60,000 nucleotides of DNA, taken from positions 43,035,611-43,095,610 of the forward strand of contig NC_092576.1 in the NCBI RefSeq assembly GCF_037975245.1, in the 5' to 3' direction. The stretch comes from Apostichopus japonicus. Lineage: Eukaryota > Echinodermata > Holothuroidea > Aspidochirotida > Stichopodidae. Of this stretch, positions 1 through 52,904 are shown piece by piece (position 1 is the first letter of the stretch; each line of letters opens with the position of its first letter). Position numbers and translations under genes: made by a program. Under the pieces are notes generated by a model. It made no database searches. It saw only the letters and a program-made list of their open reading frames with translations, and was not told the origin of the DNA.

Positions 1-411
1 ATTTAACATTTTAATTTTATCAGATTTAGGAAAACAACAGCAAAACAAAAAAGGTTTTTGAAGAACCCGCTGCTTGATGACTTTACACGACTTCGACCGA
101 GATACATTTCCTTGAATGATGAAATAAATCAGATCCAAATAAATCCATCTATAGAGTTAAGAGCAAGATATTGAACACTAGGAATGTGGAATAGTGTGTC
201 TTTCCTGTAAGAATCATATCATCTGTCGCCAGAATATTCCCTGTCGGGAAACAATGTATGATTTTATCAATAAGGAAGCTGGATTTTTATGACTATATTT
301 TGAAAATTGATACAACCCTCTATACTCCTTCACTGTTCTGCTGGTTACTGATGAACGCAACTAGCATTACTAATGATTATAATTTACTTTAAAATACCAT
401 ATATTACCAAC

Positions 412-32378
<31,967 letters not shown>

Positions 32379-32385
32379 TATTGAC

Positions 32386-35300
32386 CTGTAAAACAAAATG
32401 TAAAAAAGTTAACGTCAAGTTAACTTATTCACTTTACAAAAGATACCAGATTAATAAAACCACACTCGATTCACCAATTCAACGTCAGAATTATAATCAA
32501 CTTCAACTTGCAGCGTTGACAAACCTTGTTTAATTTCCTGCAAACACATTTCAAACAACTGCCGATTTCTTGTCTATGTTCGCCTAGCAAACTTACAGAG
32601 CACAGATAGGCCTAGGGTGCGGGCATAATGGTTTGGGGTCCAGGGGCCCGCCTAAGGCCCCGGTGGACTCAAGGTGGGACCCCTTAGGGGGGTTCAGGGG
32701 CGAAGGCTCATGAAAAATGGTAGTTTAATTGCGTGATTAATGATACAGAAAATATGCAGTTGCGGGTCCAAAACACTGCATTCTGTTTCAATTTTCATTG
32801 AAACGAAACTAATAAACATTTTGATATGACAAGTAAGAGTAGCTAGAGTAGTAGTAGTAGTGGTAGTTAGTGTTATGATGTTGTAAAATGAAAGAGATTT
32901 AATTGGTCTTACAATCCTTCAAAAAAGTATAACTTAAGGAACTGTTTTGGTTCCAATCTCAAATTAATTAAGTTAGTGTCAGATTGGCAAATTTATGCGA
33001 ACAATTAGTCGTAGAAGTTCAAGAAACGTAGGTCAAATATCCTTATAACGTTTTGGTGAGAAAAACACACCTCAAACTAACTGGCTCCTCCGCATGAGCA
33101 AAAAGAAAGAAGATAAAACTAGCACACAAAGCACTCCTTCATATGTGATAGAATGTTATAACAACTGATATGTTAGGGATATGAACGTAAACATTTTTTA
33201 CTTATTGATCATAACGTAATGATCTTTTAATCCCTTCACTTTCAAAAGTTTGATTTCCATCAGATATCATGTTGTCAATATATGTTATGATATCCCCTTT
33301 AATTCGCCAATGTTACGTGATTTTGTCAAAGAAATGTAAAGATGGCTTCTCAAATAAAATTGCAAACGCCACAGTGTACCACGGATTGTGCATACAACAG
33401 CCTAGCAAAAATTAGACAACACACAATGCATGCAAATTGTTCAGCTTTCAAACTTACTGTTCACTGTCTTCTCCACATCTGGTTTGATGTCCACGGGATT
33501 AAACTTGGCATCTATATTAGGTCTGTAGTTTCTCATGTAAAATAAAAATGAAGGTGAATTACTTTAGGTGCAAATTCTTTGTAAAGTTCCACAGTCAAGA
33601 CAATAAATGGATTACTCGAGATATCAATGGGTCTCCATACTGTTGATATTTTGAATGGTTAGTGTTTTAGCAGTTTGCTGTCACCCTCTTACGATCGATG
33701 GTGCAAACTGTATAATTGATATAAATGATTTGTACGAAGCTACCTTTTAGTGTACATAAAGCATGTAATGTTATAGTAATAATACGAAATTGAATTGTTG
33801 ATTAGTCTGGCATATGAAAGAAAGAAACAAACTCAAAAGCAAGTTTATTATCATTATTTAAATACGACGTCACCGACAAAAAAAATTTGAAAGCATATAC
33901 ACAAATAACATGGATTTTGTACTGATAATAAACAAACATGGTTAGCACGTATTGTTTGAAAATTTAGATGTTGTATATAAACATCTCTGAATAATTACTT
34001 TTAACCTTTAATCATAAATTAATTTGACTATACACCCATGTAACTTATCAGAATGCTGATCAAAATCAAGTTCTTGCTTCGTAGTTATATCGGATGTAAT
34101 TACTCTGACTGAACATGGTCTTTTTTGTTGTTGTAAATTTAAGGCTTTATGTTAAAAAAATGTTAGCAGCATTTCGTAGATATGATTTTCAATCACGCTC
34201 TGCATGTTTGTAGCAATCAACATTTTTGCCGCGATCACGTACACATACTCAGAGCACGGTAAATAAAATGTTCCTAAATTGTGTTCGTGCTTTGGCTACT
34301 TACAAATACTTCGATCTTAAAAGTTACAAAAGACTGGTGCAAACGGATCTGTGTCTACTTTAGTAAAATTAATTGATTAATTGAGAATTTTACTATGTAA
34401 CATATAACATAGTCCATTAGTACTATGGACACCTCGCCAATTTGCCACGTATGCAGTACACAGACCTTATGTGATAATGTCATTCAAAATATGTTGATTT
34501 TTTCTAGAATAAAGTTTACCTTTGAAAGATATACTCTTAAACTCATTAAATATGTGCAAACTATGACGCGTTTTACTTTAATTTTAGACAGTAATAACCC
34601 TTAATTATAAGCCCATATACATCATTGAAATACTGTTGTATTCCTCTTTTCAAGGAAGACTGTAAAATGTGTCAAAACATTAAGAAACCTGTATTCAAAC
34701 GAAGGTTGTGAAAACAAGGAATAGCATAACAGAATATTAGACAGTCACTTCATTTACATGATCAATGTGCATAATTAGCTAATTTGAATTCATAAAGAAA
34801 CAATAATGTAACATATATGATTTATGAGTAAAGTATTGTGCTGCATTTCTTTAGGCAACTGATTGCACAGATTTTTTTTTTTTTAAGTCTACTAATAAAA
34901 CGAAATAAAGAAACTTTAAGTTGTATTCTTTATTACAATTTATTTTATTTTATATATGCTCCGTCAATTTTTGAACACTTCTTATCAGATCAAATGAGAA
35001 AGCACTCTCAGTTAGTCGTCTTAAAATGTTGTATATGTGCTTAAAGGAGCTCAGCGAGTTACTTTTTCAGCTTAGGTGAATATGTGCAATGATGTTTAGG
35101 CTAGGTATATATTAAACAGTTTTAGCTTTTCTTGGAATAATGACATTATTATGCAAATTTATAGTCAAAGAACAATGGAATTTTGCATCTCTTTATAACG
35201 CAACATTATTTGTTTGGATTAGGCTGTATGGCGGAAGATTTGGCAACTATACAATTCATTGAGCTCCTCTAATATAAATCATTGTCAGCAAATGTGTAGA

Positions 35301-35573
35301 ATCATTCGCTCCAACCCAACCCTCTTCCACCAATGTTTCCTAAATACACATTCGCAGTTACAACAACACCAGTTTGAACCCTCTTCCCCATGTTTTATGT
35401 TATTGTTCTCTATTTTCTTTTTATTGATCTAGTTTTCTCTTTGCTTAGAGGTAGGATATCTAGGCTAGCATGTCTCAGGAGATCTCTCTTTACAGTAAAT
35501 CCTCTATCAGTTAGGTAATATATCCTAGATCTACTAAATATTTAAATAAAACAGAATATTTTGTGATAAGTAC
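32386..35573. other. Region upstream of NLR exon 1; GC-rich patch at 32605-32705, otherwise nothing recognised
   Basis: Likely 5' intron or promoter-side sequence of the NLR gene. At 32605-32705 a G/C-rich stretch (GGGGTCCAGGGGCCCGCC, GGACCCCTTAGGGGGGTTC) stands out from the AT-rich surroundings and resembles a transposon end. No CpG-island promoter, TATA context or exon can be assigned. The short open stretches at 33342-33545 and 34838-35044 have no support. Confidence 0.5.
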
Positions 35574-35726
35574 ATCTAAGGCCTTCGTTCCCATGCTATA
35601 GAAATAAATGTTATCACAGCTCCCAATGAGCTTCACATAACTGTCAATGCCACTTATAAGGTTGGTAAGTTCTGTCGGAGCATACCATGGCAGCACAGAT
35701 TCTCCCCATTTTCCATTACTGGAGGA
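35574..35726 (-). pseudogene. Isolated possible exon, oxidase FAD-domain-like (weak)
   Basis: A strong acceptor (TTTCTCTCATTCCAG) is followed by 51 open codons (phase 0) to a donor GAT|GTACTT. The product contains GKWGESVLPWYAPTELTNLI, then SYVKLIGSCDN and GTKALDV. The W-Y-x-P-T-x-L...KL-x-G layout recalls the FAD-binding domain of aldehyde oxidase or xanthine dehydrogenase, but the expected G-N-T loop is altered and no neighbouring exon was found. Could be a relic exon or chance. Confidence 0.35.
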
Positions 35727-36677
35727 CTGGAATGAGAGAAAGAAGTTATGCCTCTTCCATATCTTCCAGGAACAAAATACATTGAGTACTATCTTATATA
35801 GTTAATGCAAAGACACATACGTTTTAGAAAAGGTAACAGTTGTACTACAGTTAGGCCTAGGTGTTCACTTGGAAACCAATGGCTTAAATACTAAGTCAAT
35901 TTTTCGATAACCATTTACCATATTTAAATGTTTTCAGAAATATTGTTCACCATATAAATATTCCAACAACAAAAACTATTTGGCCAAACAATGTCGCATG
36001 AGTATGAATTCCTGGAAAATTATGCTTAACAACATGTAAGCAAACAGTTTGCTCCTAACTTTGCTTTGACTTGACTTATGCAGACAAGCTGCCAGGTTAG
36101 TGCACTATTAAGGAAAGGAGACTACATGTGTATAACAATAATAATAATAATAATAATAATACATTGGAGGACAAGTACTTTACAAATATACGCGACCACG
36201 AATGATCATTTATATATTGTTCAAATAAACACAGGCAAAGTGACTTGAGAACACAACTTATCTTATTTTCAGTTGAGCTCTTCAAAATAGAACAATGTGC
36301 TTTGTAAGTTCGTTGAAACGGACACAGCCATCCAAAACCAACCTGCATTAGGTTAGACATAATCGTAACACAGGCTATGCCCAGAGACCCTCTCTACGTT
36401 TCAGTTAAAGCCAAAGCAAAGAACATAAACCCTTTTTCTTTAGACATAGTGTGTTTATATTATAGGTTACGCCTATGCCTATATAACTTTGCATTATCAT
36501 CATACCATAGAATGTATGATCATAGGTCCTATCTCAAGCCTTCATCTATTGTATACAATGTACTAGCCCTAGGCCTACTAACTTTAGTACAATTAGCCCA
36601 ATAATTCCTAGGCTAGTAGTAGGAGTAGTATTGCGCGTTATATGCTTACCTTGTGCTCTTCGAATTTGGCTACCAAA
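35727..36677. other. Non-coding stretch with a small (AAT)n repeat
   Basis: Contains (AAT)n at about 36134-36162. An ATG-initiated stretch on the minus strand (36728 to a donor-like GTAAGC at 36650) could be an upstream exon of the NLR gene, but it has no recognised sequence and sits partly in repeated DNA. Confidence 0.45.
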
Positions 36678-40400
<3,723 letters not shown>

Positions 40401-40410
40401 CTATGGATCC

Positions 40411-40685
40411 TACCTTAGGTCGACAGTTACATTGACTTACACACTAAATTTAATCTAACCCTAACCCTTTTTTCTAACCCTAACCCTGCAGCCCGACCCT
40501 AACCAAAACTTTTAAATGAACGTTTTAGAGGACGGAGAACATTATAAAGCTATTTGCGACAGCAAAAAAAGTGTCTTAAAATGGTAGTGAAAACATTAGG
40601 TCGACACTGAAATGTCGACCTAAGGTACACTGTTGACCTAAGGTACACTTTTTTACCATAAACTGTCGACCTAAGGTACATATTA
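40411..40685. mobile_element. Small inverted-repeat element with telomere-like motifs, between (TA)n arrays
   Basis: Begins TACCTTAGGTCGACAGTT and ends with the reverse complement AACTGTCGACCTAAGGTA. Two further GACCTAAGGTAC copies lie near the right end. The interior has CTAACCCTAACCC, CTAACCCTAACCCTG and GACCCTAACC. It is flanked by TA arrays on both sides (40213-40399 and 40690-40715). MITE-like or foldback element. Confidence 0.65.
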
Positions 40686-40689
40686 TGCT

Positions 40690-40715
<26 letters not shown>

Positions 40716-40720
<5 letters not shown>

Positions 40721-41481
40721 AGAGAAAACCAGAGAAATAAGATATGACTCATAATTGACAAATAAGGAGTAAGTTTTAGAAAATATATTGGAATTTTCGG
40801 TCCCCCTGGGACCTTCGTCAGCAATACTTGGCAGTCGAATGAGAAGTACAAAATGTGACACAATGAAAGTATGACGCTAGATAAGTGAAAGTTGCAATGA
40901 TGGAATTAAAACCAAATAAACCATGACTATACAGGAAGCGGATTAAGGAGCAAAGAACGGATTACATATGCTTGTAGAACTGGTAGTTGTTAAGGGGTCC
41001 CAAGTCTATGTTGAGGCCGGTGATGTGAGACTTCATACGAAAGATCCAATCGATTTCTTTACGTTTACGTTCAGTAGTTGATTTGAAGTTCGAGGCAATT
41101 AAAATACATTTTAGGTTTTTTAGAGAATGACCATGAAGATTGAAATGTTCGGACACTGGGAATCCTGCAAAATTATCACGAATAGATTTTTTGTGATTAT
41201 TAAAACGTAAGCGGAATCGGGAGCCTGTTTCACCTACATAATTGCCCTCTTTGCAAAGTACACAATTGAAAATGTAAATAACATTAATAGAATCACAAGA
41301 GAGGGAAGGGGGTCTAAGACTAAAGTCAACATTGGGAATCTTGACCACGGTGCCTGGGGTAATATGGGGGCATATTTGGCATCTAGGTTTACCGCAAGGA
41401 AAATTGCCTGCGGAGGTGGACACTAAGCCGGGGAATCTGGAGGAAGTGAGAAGAAATTTAAGGTTGGGGGGTTGGCGAAAT
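40716..41481 (-). mobile_element. Penelope-like element, copy 2 (5'-truncated)
   Basis: Starts at (TA)n with TATTATTAGAGAAAACC and contains the same 3' region as copy 1. Its GIY-YIG frame (40962-41481, minus) is uninterrupted, with FRQPPNLKFLL, CGKPRCQICPH and GNYVGETGSR, ending NYQFYKHM. Homology stops at about 41481, so the RT is missing. Like copy 1, its 3' end abuts a TA array. Confidence 0.92.
40785..40828 (-). ncRNA. Hammerhead-ribozyme-like motif in Penelope copy 2
   Basis: Same sequence as in copy 1: stem I strands AGTATTG/CAATAT, core CTGACGA, stem II GGTCCC/GGGACC, then GAAAATTC. Its identity in two independently inserted copies means it was part of the active source element. Confidence 0.55.
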
Positions 41482-41634
41482 GCTAGCATGGGGGGTACCT
41501 TAAACGATTCTCCTACAGACTGATCGTCTTGAAATACAGCAAATTCACGTACACTGGGAGAACAACCACTGTATTACGCTATATCGTTAGAATTTTCAAA
41601 TTTGTTTTACAACATGTTGTAATATCCGAGAGAA

Positions 41635-41843
41635 ATGCCGGTCCGTTGTGTTGTCGGGGCTGCACAAATGTCATAACCCGTGCAATTAGCCTTCATCGAT
41701 GGCCGAAGGAAGAAAAAAACACGGCGATTATGACTAAGTTAGTGCACAACACCAGCGCCGATTTCACTGGGCCTAGCCAGTATGCAGCTCCGTATGAAGC
41801 GAACACTTCACGGAAGCATATTACGATCCCTCCTTTTTTATGA
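41635..41843 (+). pseudogene. THAP zinc-finger domain relic
   Basis: ATG at 41635 gives MPVRCVVG. After a one-base shift the next frame gives GCTNVITRAISLHRWPKEEK, then TADFTGPS-like sequence and YAAPYEANTS. This is the start of a THAP C2CH domain (MP-x-x-C-x4-C, SLHRWPK, FTGPS). The second zinc pair (expected C-x2-H) is lost, with Tyr and Asn in its place. THAP domains occur in P-element-type transposases and in DNA-binding proteins; which source cannot be told. Confidence 0.75.
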
Positions 41844-42463
41844 AATAAAACAAATGGACTTTAACGGTTCGACATAAAAGAGTCGTTCTTCTGTCAAGTA
41901 ATCCACATTAAAACTACTCTAAAGACCAGATCGGGGAACAGGAAACCTCCAGTGGGCCAAGTGGCGATCCTTTGGAGGTAGCGCGGCCGAGCACTAGTAG
42001 TACTAGTATTAGCGTTACTACACTGAAGTCGCAATAGACGAAGAGATTTTGCTGTGTCATCTTAATTAACACCATCTTCATTGCTCTGTTGTGTACTAAT
42101 AAGCTATGAGGTTAGCTTCAGAAGTGATGGGTTACATCTTCTTGTGAAAAATCTCAGTGCCCCAATTTATTTCTGGAATATGCTGGATCAGTTAGTTATA
42201 GCAATAATTTCTTATTCCTCTTCCAGGAAAAACATTTTTTTATGTTGGGGAGGGAGTGGTGGTAATGGGGATGGGTCAAAATAGGTAGGTAAAAAGATTT
42301 TATTCAAAAGGTTTAAATCTCAAAAGTGATTTATTTTAAAGTCACAGAAACAAAAATTCACACAACGTAGTTCAAGTCTTAAATCATTGAACAAAGTTTA
42401 TTCAATATCAGTTCTAGACAGTCATTCTGGACAATCTGAACAAGCCTGTGACTAAACTAACAT
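41844..42463. other. Spacer between THAP relic and MITE, nothing recognised
   Basis: No recognised coding or repeat structure. Contains a small G-rich stretch near 42246-42271. Confidence 0.5.
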
Positions 42464-43551
42464 CAGTGGCGGCGGAACCGGGGGGCTTGGGGGGGCTCAG
42501 CCCCCCCAATAAAAAAGTTGAGGGGGCAAATGCTTGATTAGCCCCCCCAATATTTACCAAGGCTCCGAAACGTACATCTGCCCATTTTTCAATGCATACT
42601 TGTCGATCTGTCCAATGCACACGTATACTCTATAGGTGTAATAATTTTAGTAATTGCTGGGGGACCCTCGGACCGTCCCCTGGCTATAGACCACATTGTC
42701 ATCCCAACCGCGTCTTCACGCCCCGTGAAAAGTGGAAACAGTGAGTGTGAGTACCGGTAAGCGTAACACAACTTCGTCTTAGGCCAATGACTTGCCTCAT
42801 TTCAGCCAGTTCTCCAACATCCCCTTACTTAGTGGCGGATCGAGCGTCCATATATACAGTCAGGGGCGGATGCCCCCCCCCCCTGACGGACTCAAATGGA
42901 CTGCTGGCGCCCTTTTCAGCTTTTCACTACTTTTTACTTATTCGCGATTTTTGACTATTTTATTGCGCTCTCATATACCTATTGACATTTGTCATATTCT
43001 GTCGGTGTATTTTCCGACAAAATGGCGACGACACCTATTTATTCTCCGTTTATCTGCAAATTAGCAAGGCCCCGGAAAGGGTCATTTCCTGCAATCTCGG
43101 GAGTATCTTTACTCAAAAATTTTCTGTACGCTCCGCGCCAACCTGTGGTGGCGCTCCGCTTAGATAGTGTCGAAAGCGCCCCTACAGACCATTCTTGCCC
43201 CCCCCCCCCGTCCAATACCCCTAGCCCCGCCACTGCCCTTACTACACTCAAAAACGTCTTTGCGAGTACACTACGAGTAATAGCTACTCTCTTAAAACAC
43301 CATCGAATATACAAATTACAATGTTTTTACAGACTTTACGTGCAATCTGAGAAATTGCAGGCTTGAGACCCATATTTTAGGGCCAGGTATTCGCAGCATA
43401 AAACACTCGGGAAGTGCCGTTTCCGGCCATCTGGAGGTTTGAAAAAACCCAAAATTTTCTTGTACGCTCCGCGCCAACCGATGGTGGCGCTCCGCTTAGA
43501 TAGTCTCCACACATTAGCCCCCCCAATAATTTTTCCGTTCCGCCGCGCCTG
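42464..43551. mobile_element. hAT-type MITE, outer
   Basis: Termini CAGTGGCGGCGGAAC and (complement of the right end) CAGGCGCGGCGGAAC form terminal inverted repeats. The 8-bp target duplication ACTAACAT is perfect (42456-42463 and 43552-43559). Eight-base duplications with CA-G-GG-type termini are typical of hAT elements. No transposase coding. Near the right end lies TACGCTCCGCGCCAACC, also present in the inner element. Confidence 0.88.
42830..43235. mobile_element. hAT-type MITE, inner, nested in the outer one
   Basis: Left end TAGTGGCGGATCGAGC, right end (complement) CAGTGGCGGGGCTAGGG. Target duplication CCCTTACT at 42822-42829 and 43236-43243 is perfect. It shares TACGCTCCGCGCCAACC and GGTGGCGCTCCGCTTAGATAGT with the outer element, so the two are family members and the younger jumped into the older. 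Confidence 0.85.
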
Positions 43552-44389
43552 ACTAACATTAACAACAATCATTGTATTATATGACATAAAAGTAAAAACG
43601 TACTTTCCATAGACATTATCATTCTTAAATTGCACTAATGTAATATGTGACATCAAAGGAGGTTTAAAGAAAAACAACTTACATGTTTTTTTTTGTTTTT
43701 TTTTGCTTTAAGCCTACAAAGCAGTTGCATATCCATCGCTATCAGTCGTTGTTGTGACAAATTAATTAGAATAATCCAGAAGCAAATATAATAAAGGGTA
43801 TTTTAAATCAAGAAACACTGCACGACGCAACTCACATGCAAAAATGTTACCCACGCCTACAACGACACGTACAGCACTGACGGGCAACGTGAAACACAGC
43901 ATAACACGCATTAACACAAACGATGACCATTAACAGGGTGTACTGCTGAGTTTCTGAAGAAAGATTTGAAAACAAACCAACTGCTGCTGAAGAAACAAAG
44001 TCTAAACATTTAAGAGTTCTGCTGCCTCCATTGGTCTTTATTATGACTTTTGTGTCAAATATCATTGGTGATATTGATATTTTAGCTTCCAGATAAAAGG
44101 TACGAAGCAAACATGTCTCGGAGGTAAATGCCTGTTCCCTTTTTACTACTTATTAAATGACATCACGGTCACGCTAATACTTGTGTCCAAATGCTTCAAA
44201 ACATGCTCTTTCATTGTTGATGTTGGGTCTGGAAAATAACCATTTCATCCTGAATTAAAAGTCTTGAATTTCAATATATCAACACTGAGGGAACCCTGAC
44301 GGATTGATAATCCAACACAATCGTAGAATATAAAAGGTGTTTCTGGAGGAATTTCTCAACCAAGGCTTCCTATACAATGAGTTTTCTCC

Positions 44390-45236
44390 TGGCAACTTGA
44401 ATCCAGTGTAATGACCATTGGCTGGAAACTCACTTCTGATCCTTTGGACTGCACATAATTGTAGCACAACCATTGAACATGTTGACCGTAGGATATGTAT
44501 CTGTATTGCCTGGGAAAAAAAAAATTATGAAAGTTCAAAATGTATTAATGTTGGCCCATGATGTCCACAATAACAAGCAGGTATACAATGTACAGTTATG
44601 GTTACATTTGTTGTGAATTTTACACCTTCCATGTATCATGAAACATTCTTTTGTTTCAGAAAATTGATTTGCAAAACTCCAGGCCAAAGTACTAGCCTAG
44701 TAATAATGAGTATGAAATAACACATATGCCTACCTAGCATGGTTGCATAATGCAACTTACATCCCCGAATCAAACTTTCAGTATGCAACCAACCCTACTA
44801 CTTCTATAAAGTATATGTAATAGCCAACACACTGTACATATGGGTTGTAAGTTACCGTAACACAACGGGCAATACGGTTTAGGGGGTTCCGCGAATTCCA
44901 ACAACACATGCACAAAATGGACTGGATTTTGTTTTTAAATGCTTCGTTTATAAATTCTTACCACGTTATATGTTCCTTGCAATCGTTTCGAACGGGTTTC
45001 TTATTCGATATGTTGTGGAGCTTCAATTTCGGCTCGTTTTACAGGCTCGAACTGATACGGTTCTAACACCTCAGGTCCACCCTCAACGTTCGGTTCAATA
45101 TTGGCATGATCATCGACTTCACTCTCTGCTTCGAATATGAGAAAGGGCACTCTAATTATAGCCCAATTTCACTGCCTGGTGAAGAACCACTATCACTTTG
45201 AACTTCGGTTGCCGCAATTGGTTCTGGATACGCCAT
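44390..45236 (-). pseudogene. P2RX7-like intracellular domain gene relic
   Basis: Exon 1 (44962-45236) starts MAYPEPIAATEVQSD and later, after a frame break, has EPYQFEPVKR, then a TAA before the donor. Exon 2 (from 44509, acceptor CCCAG) gives YRYISYGQHVQWL. After a further frame shift it gives CAVQRIRSEFPANGHYTGFKLP. The layout RY-x-x-Y-x-Q-x-V-x-W ... CAV-x-x-IR-x-x-FP-x-x-x-x-Y-x-GF matches the zinc- and nucleotide-binding C-terminal domain of P2X7 that occurs as free-standing genes in marine invertebrates. Several breaks make it non-functional. Confidence 0.65.
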
Positions 45237-45569
45237 TTCACAGGAAATTTTGATTTGATATCGCACTTGTGATCGGTGTTTCGTTTAGTAACTACTAGTG
45301 GTATGTGTACTTGTCTAATGTGTACGTGAATGGTATGTTCGGAGGATCGTTAACAGCGACAACAAACGTGTTCATAACATGACGCCACATGACGTAATGC
45401 GAATCGGAAAATGTTCGAGTAAACAAAGTTTCAACCGCCGAAGAGGGTAAATTCATTCTCAATTTTCGTCTTGAAAAATCAAGTTTTACACTGGCAGATT
45501 GATTGATACATGTTACAGAGAACATTCTTTGATGGATCCCAAAAATATAGGACTTTGACATTTTCGTGT

Positions 45570-50489
<4,920 letters not shown>

Positions 50490-50490
<1 letters not shown>

Positions 50491-52844
50491 AGACATTTAG
50501 ACTTGTGAATTTAGTCTGTTTCTGCGGTCAGTTTGTGACAGTGCAATGAACGCGTGATAAATAACATGTTCTTGGTCATTATGTGACAATGCTAATAGCG
50601 CCACATTTGAACTTGTTATTGTCATTATGTGGCAGAAATTTTTATTCACATAATGACTTAGATTCACGTAAATTGCGTCCCGTTTGGCGTTCCATACAGT
50701 CGGTGATATGATCTACTTTGAAAGCATTAAGATGGTTAAACACTGTTTTTATATTGTTTTCGTATTTGATGTGTATTGACACACGTATTGTATTGCCTGC
50801 AAACCACAACCCCCCCCTTCCCCCCCCCCCAAAAAAAAATCGTGTTGCCTTCGCTTTTATATGCAAATAATGTGCGAAGATATGAAGAGCACCTGTTTTC
50901 AAAGCCACTTACTTCACAAATCGCATTGAAATATAAAGTTGATGAATTTGATAACACCATTCGCCTAATAAGACCGAAATACAAAACTAAGGAAAAAATT
51001 GGAAAAATAAAGGTATAGGTTAAAGATGTTCATACTTCATAAATAGGTTTACTGTTCATATCTCTCCAAGTACAAATGTTCTCTACGGCTTATTGTGGGA
51101 CTAACTTGCACATACATCTTATAGTGATATCATACTATGCTAGGCCTACACCTGTACCACGATATATTCAGACAGTATAGAAAACCATTGATCAAATGAT
51201 TGCTTTATCTGAGGTTTACACTAATTAGAGAAAGTATACACCGGTATCATACGAAGGTTAAGTTGCAAGATAGTATTGCCACTGCTAAACTACAACCCAA
51301 AGTACCAGGCATTCTCCTAATTTGTCTAGGTAGAACTAAGATTATGTTAGGGGCCTAATAATGATCTACCAGATGCTACTGCATGGTAAATATGATTTGA
51401 GGATTACTTTCAAATTCGATAAATTACATTGAAGTGTAAGATGGAGAGTCTGTTGCACTTTTAAATACCTGGTATTATTTCATAGCGATTTTAATGGACA
51501 GAAATACTTCTCAAAAAATCCTTTTTTGTTTTCAGCAGATTTTTTTTTTGGGGGGGGGTGGAGTATTTGGAATAGGTTTCAGCAGAAACAGTTTACTATC
51601 ATAACATTTTTTTTTTTAAATGTAAAACAAATATTTCTTTGCCACTAGCTGCTCTTCGTAAATCTAAGAAACCGTTACGCTACATTGTATGTATATACAG
51701 CCTTAGCCTACATGATACAATAGTGCTTTCGAGATACACTTCATTATTCCACAACGGTTTCTCTAGTGCGCAATCACGGAAATCGGATGAACAGACAACA
51801 CCCTAAAACAGAAGTTTAAGTACGGGAAAATGTTGTGTTAAATCACGTACATGTTTCATATACATATGCTATATGCTTCACGATATTGTACAAAGCTTAT
51901 GCACTAAGGATTTCAGGCAAACACATGCATAATAAGTTTGATAAGAACCAGTACAAAATGGACTTCGAATGTATTCTACCTTCCTATTGTAATGGGCTTT
52001 ACTTCCTCAGATTATGTTCTATTTAAGAATATGTATATAATTTATATATGTCTAAGGCAGTATTGAATTGTCCATGACCACTATAAATACGACGTCGTGT
52101 CCATTATTTACTCCCTCTCAGCAGTAAAATTACAAGATAGTCCCCTCTCTGTCGCTCTACTTGAAAGAGGCCGAACGTAATAGTGGCAAAAGGGAACCTG
52201 CTTGATAAACAGTTTTCAACATCGCCATAAAATAACATGAAATACAGCATTTTTAACAAAATGACATCCATTCAAAATTTGCATCGCAATTAGCTACTTT
52301 TTTGCCCTAAACAAGCCTAACAATTGGCATAGGTTTACTTATGCCGATGACGAATTGTGAAAAAAATCTATGTGTCTGAGTGAATATACGAGGAGTAATG
52401 TTGACAACTCTATTGCAATGGTATTACTCTGAGTTAAAAGCAAATGAGTTGTAGCCTGCTAGATTGGTGTGTAACGATAGAGAGGGAATAAAGTACTACT
52501 ATAATTCGCTTAATTATATGACATAAATGTAAACAAAACATACAGTATTCACAACGATGCGTAAATTGGATTGATCTAATTTTTATACATGAGGTCAGAG
52601 GTAACTTAGTTTGTACGTACACGTCAATTCTCCTGATCCAATCTGCTCATAAAACAAACTTAAAAACGGTTCCGTGGTACATCTGAATTACTATGGCTTT
52701 CAGCACGAAGCTTTATAATTGAAGTAATTATAGATTGTGTATGTCATAATGCAGCATATAGTTTAGTGCAGAGGGCAAACCCGCAACAGATATTGCCTTA
52801 CGACAGTCATATTATAATCACGCGATATATATATATATATATAT

Positions 52845-52904
<60 letters not shown>

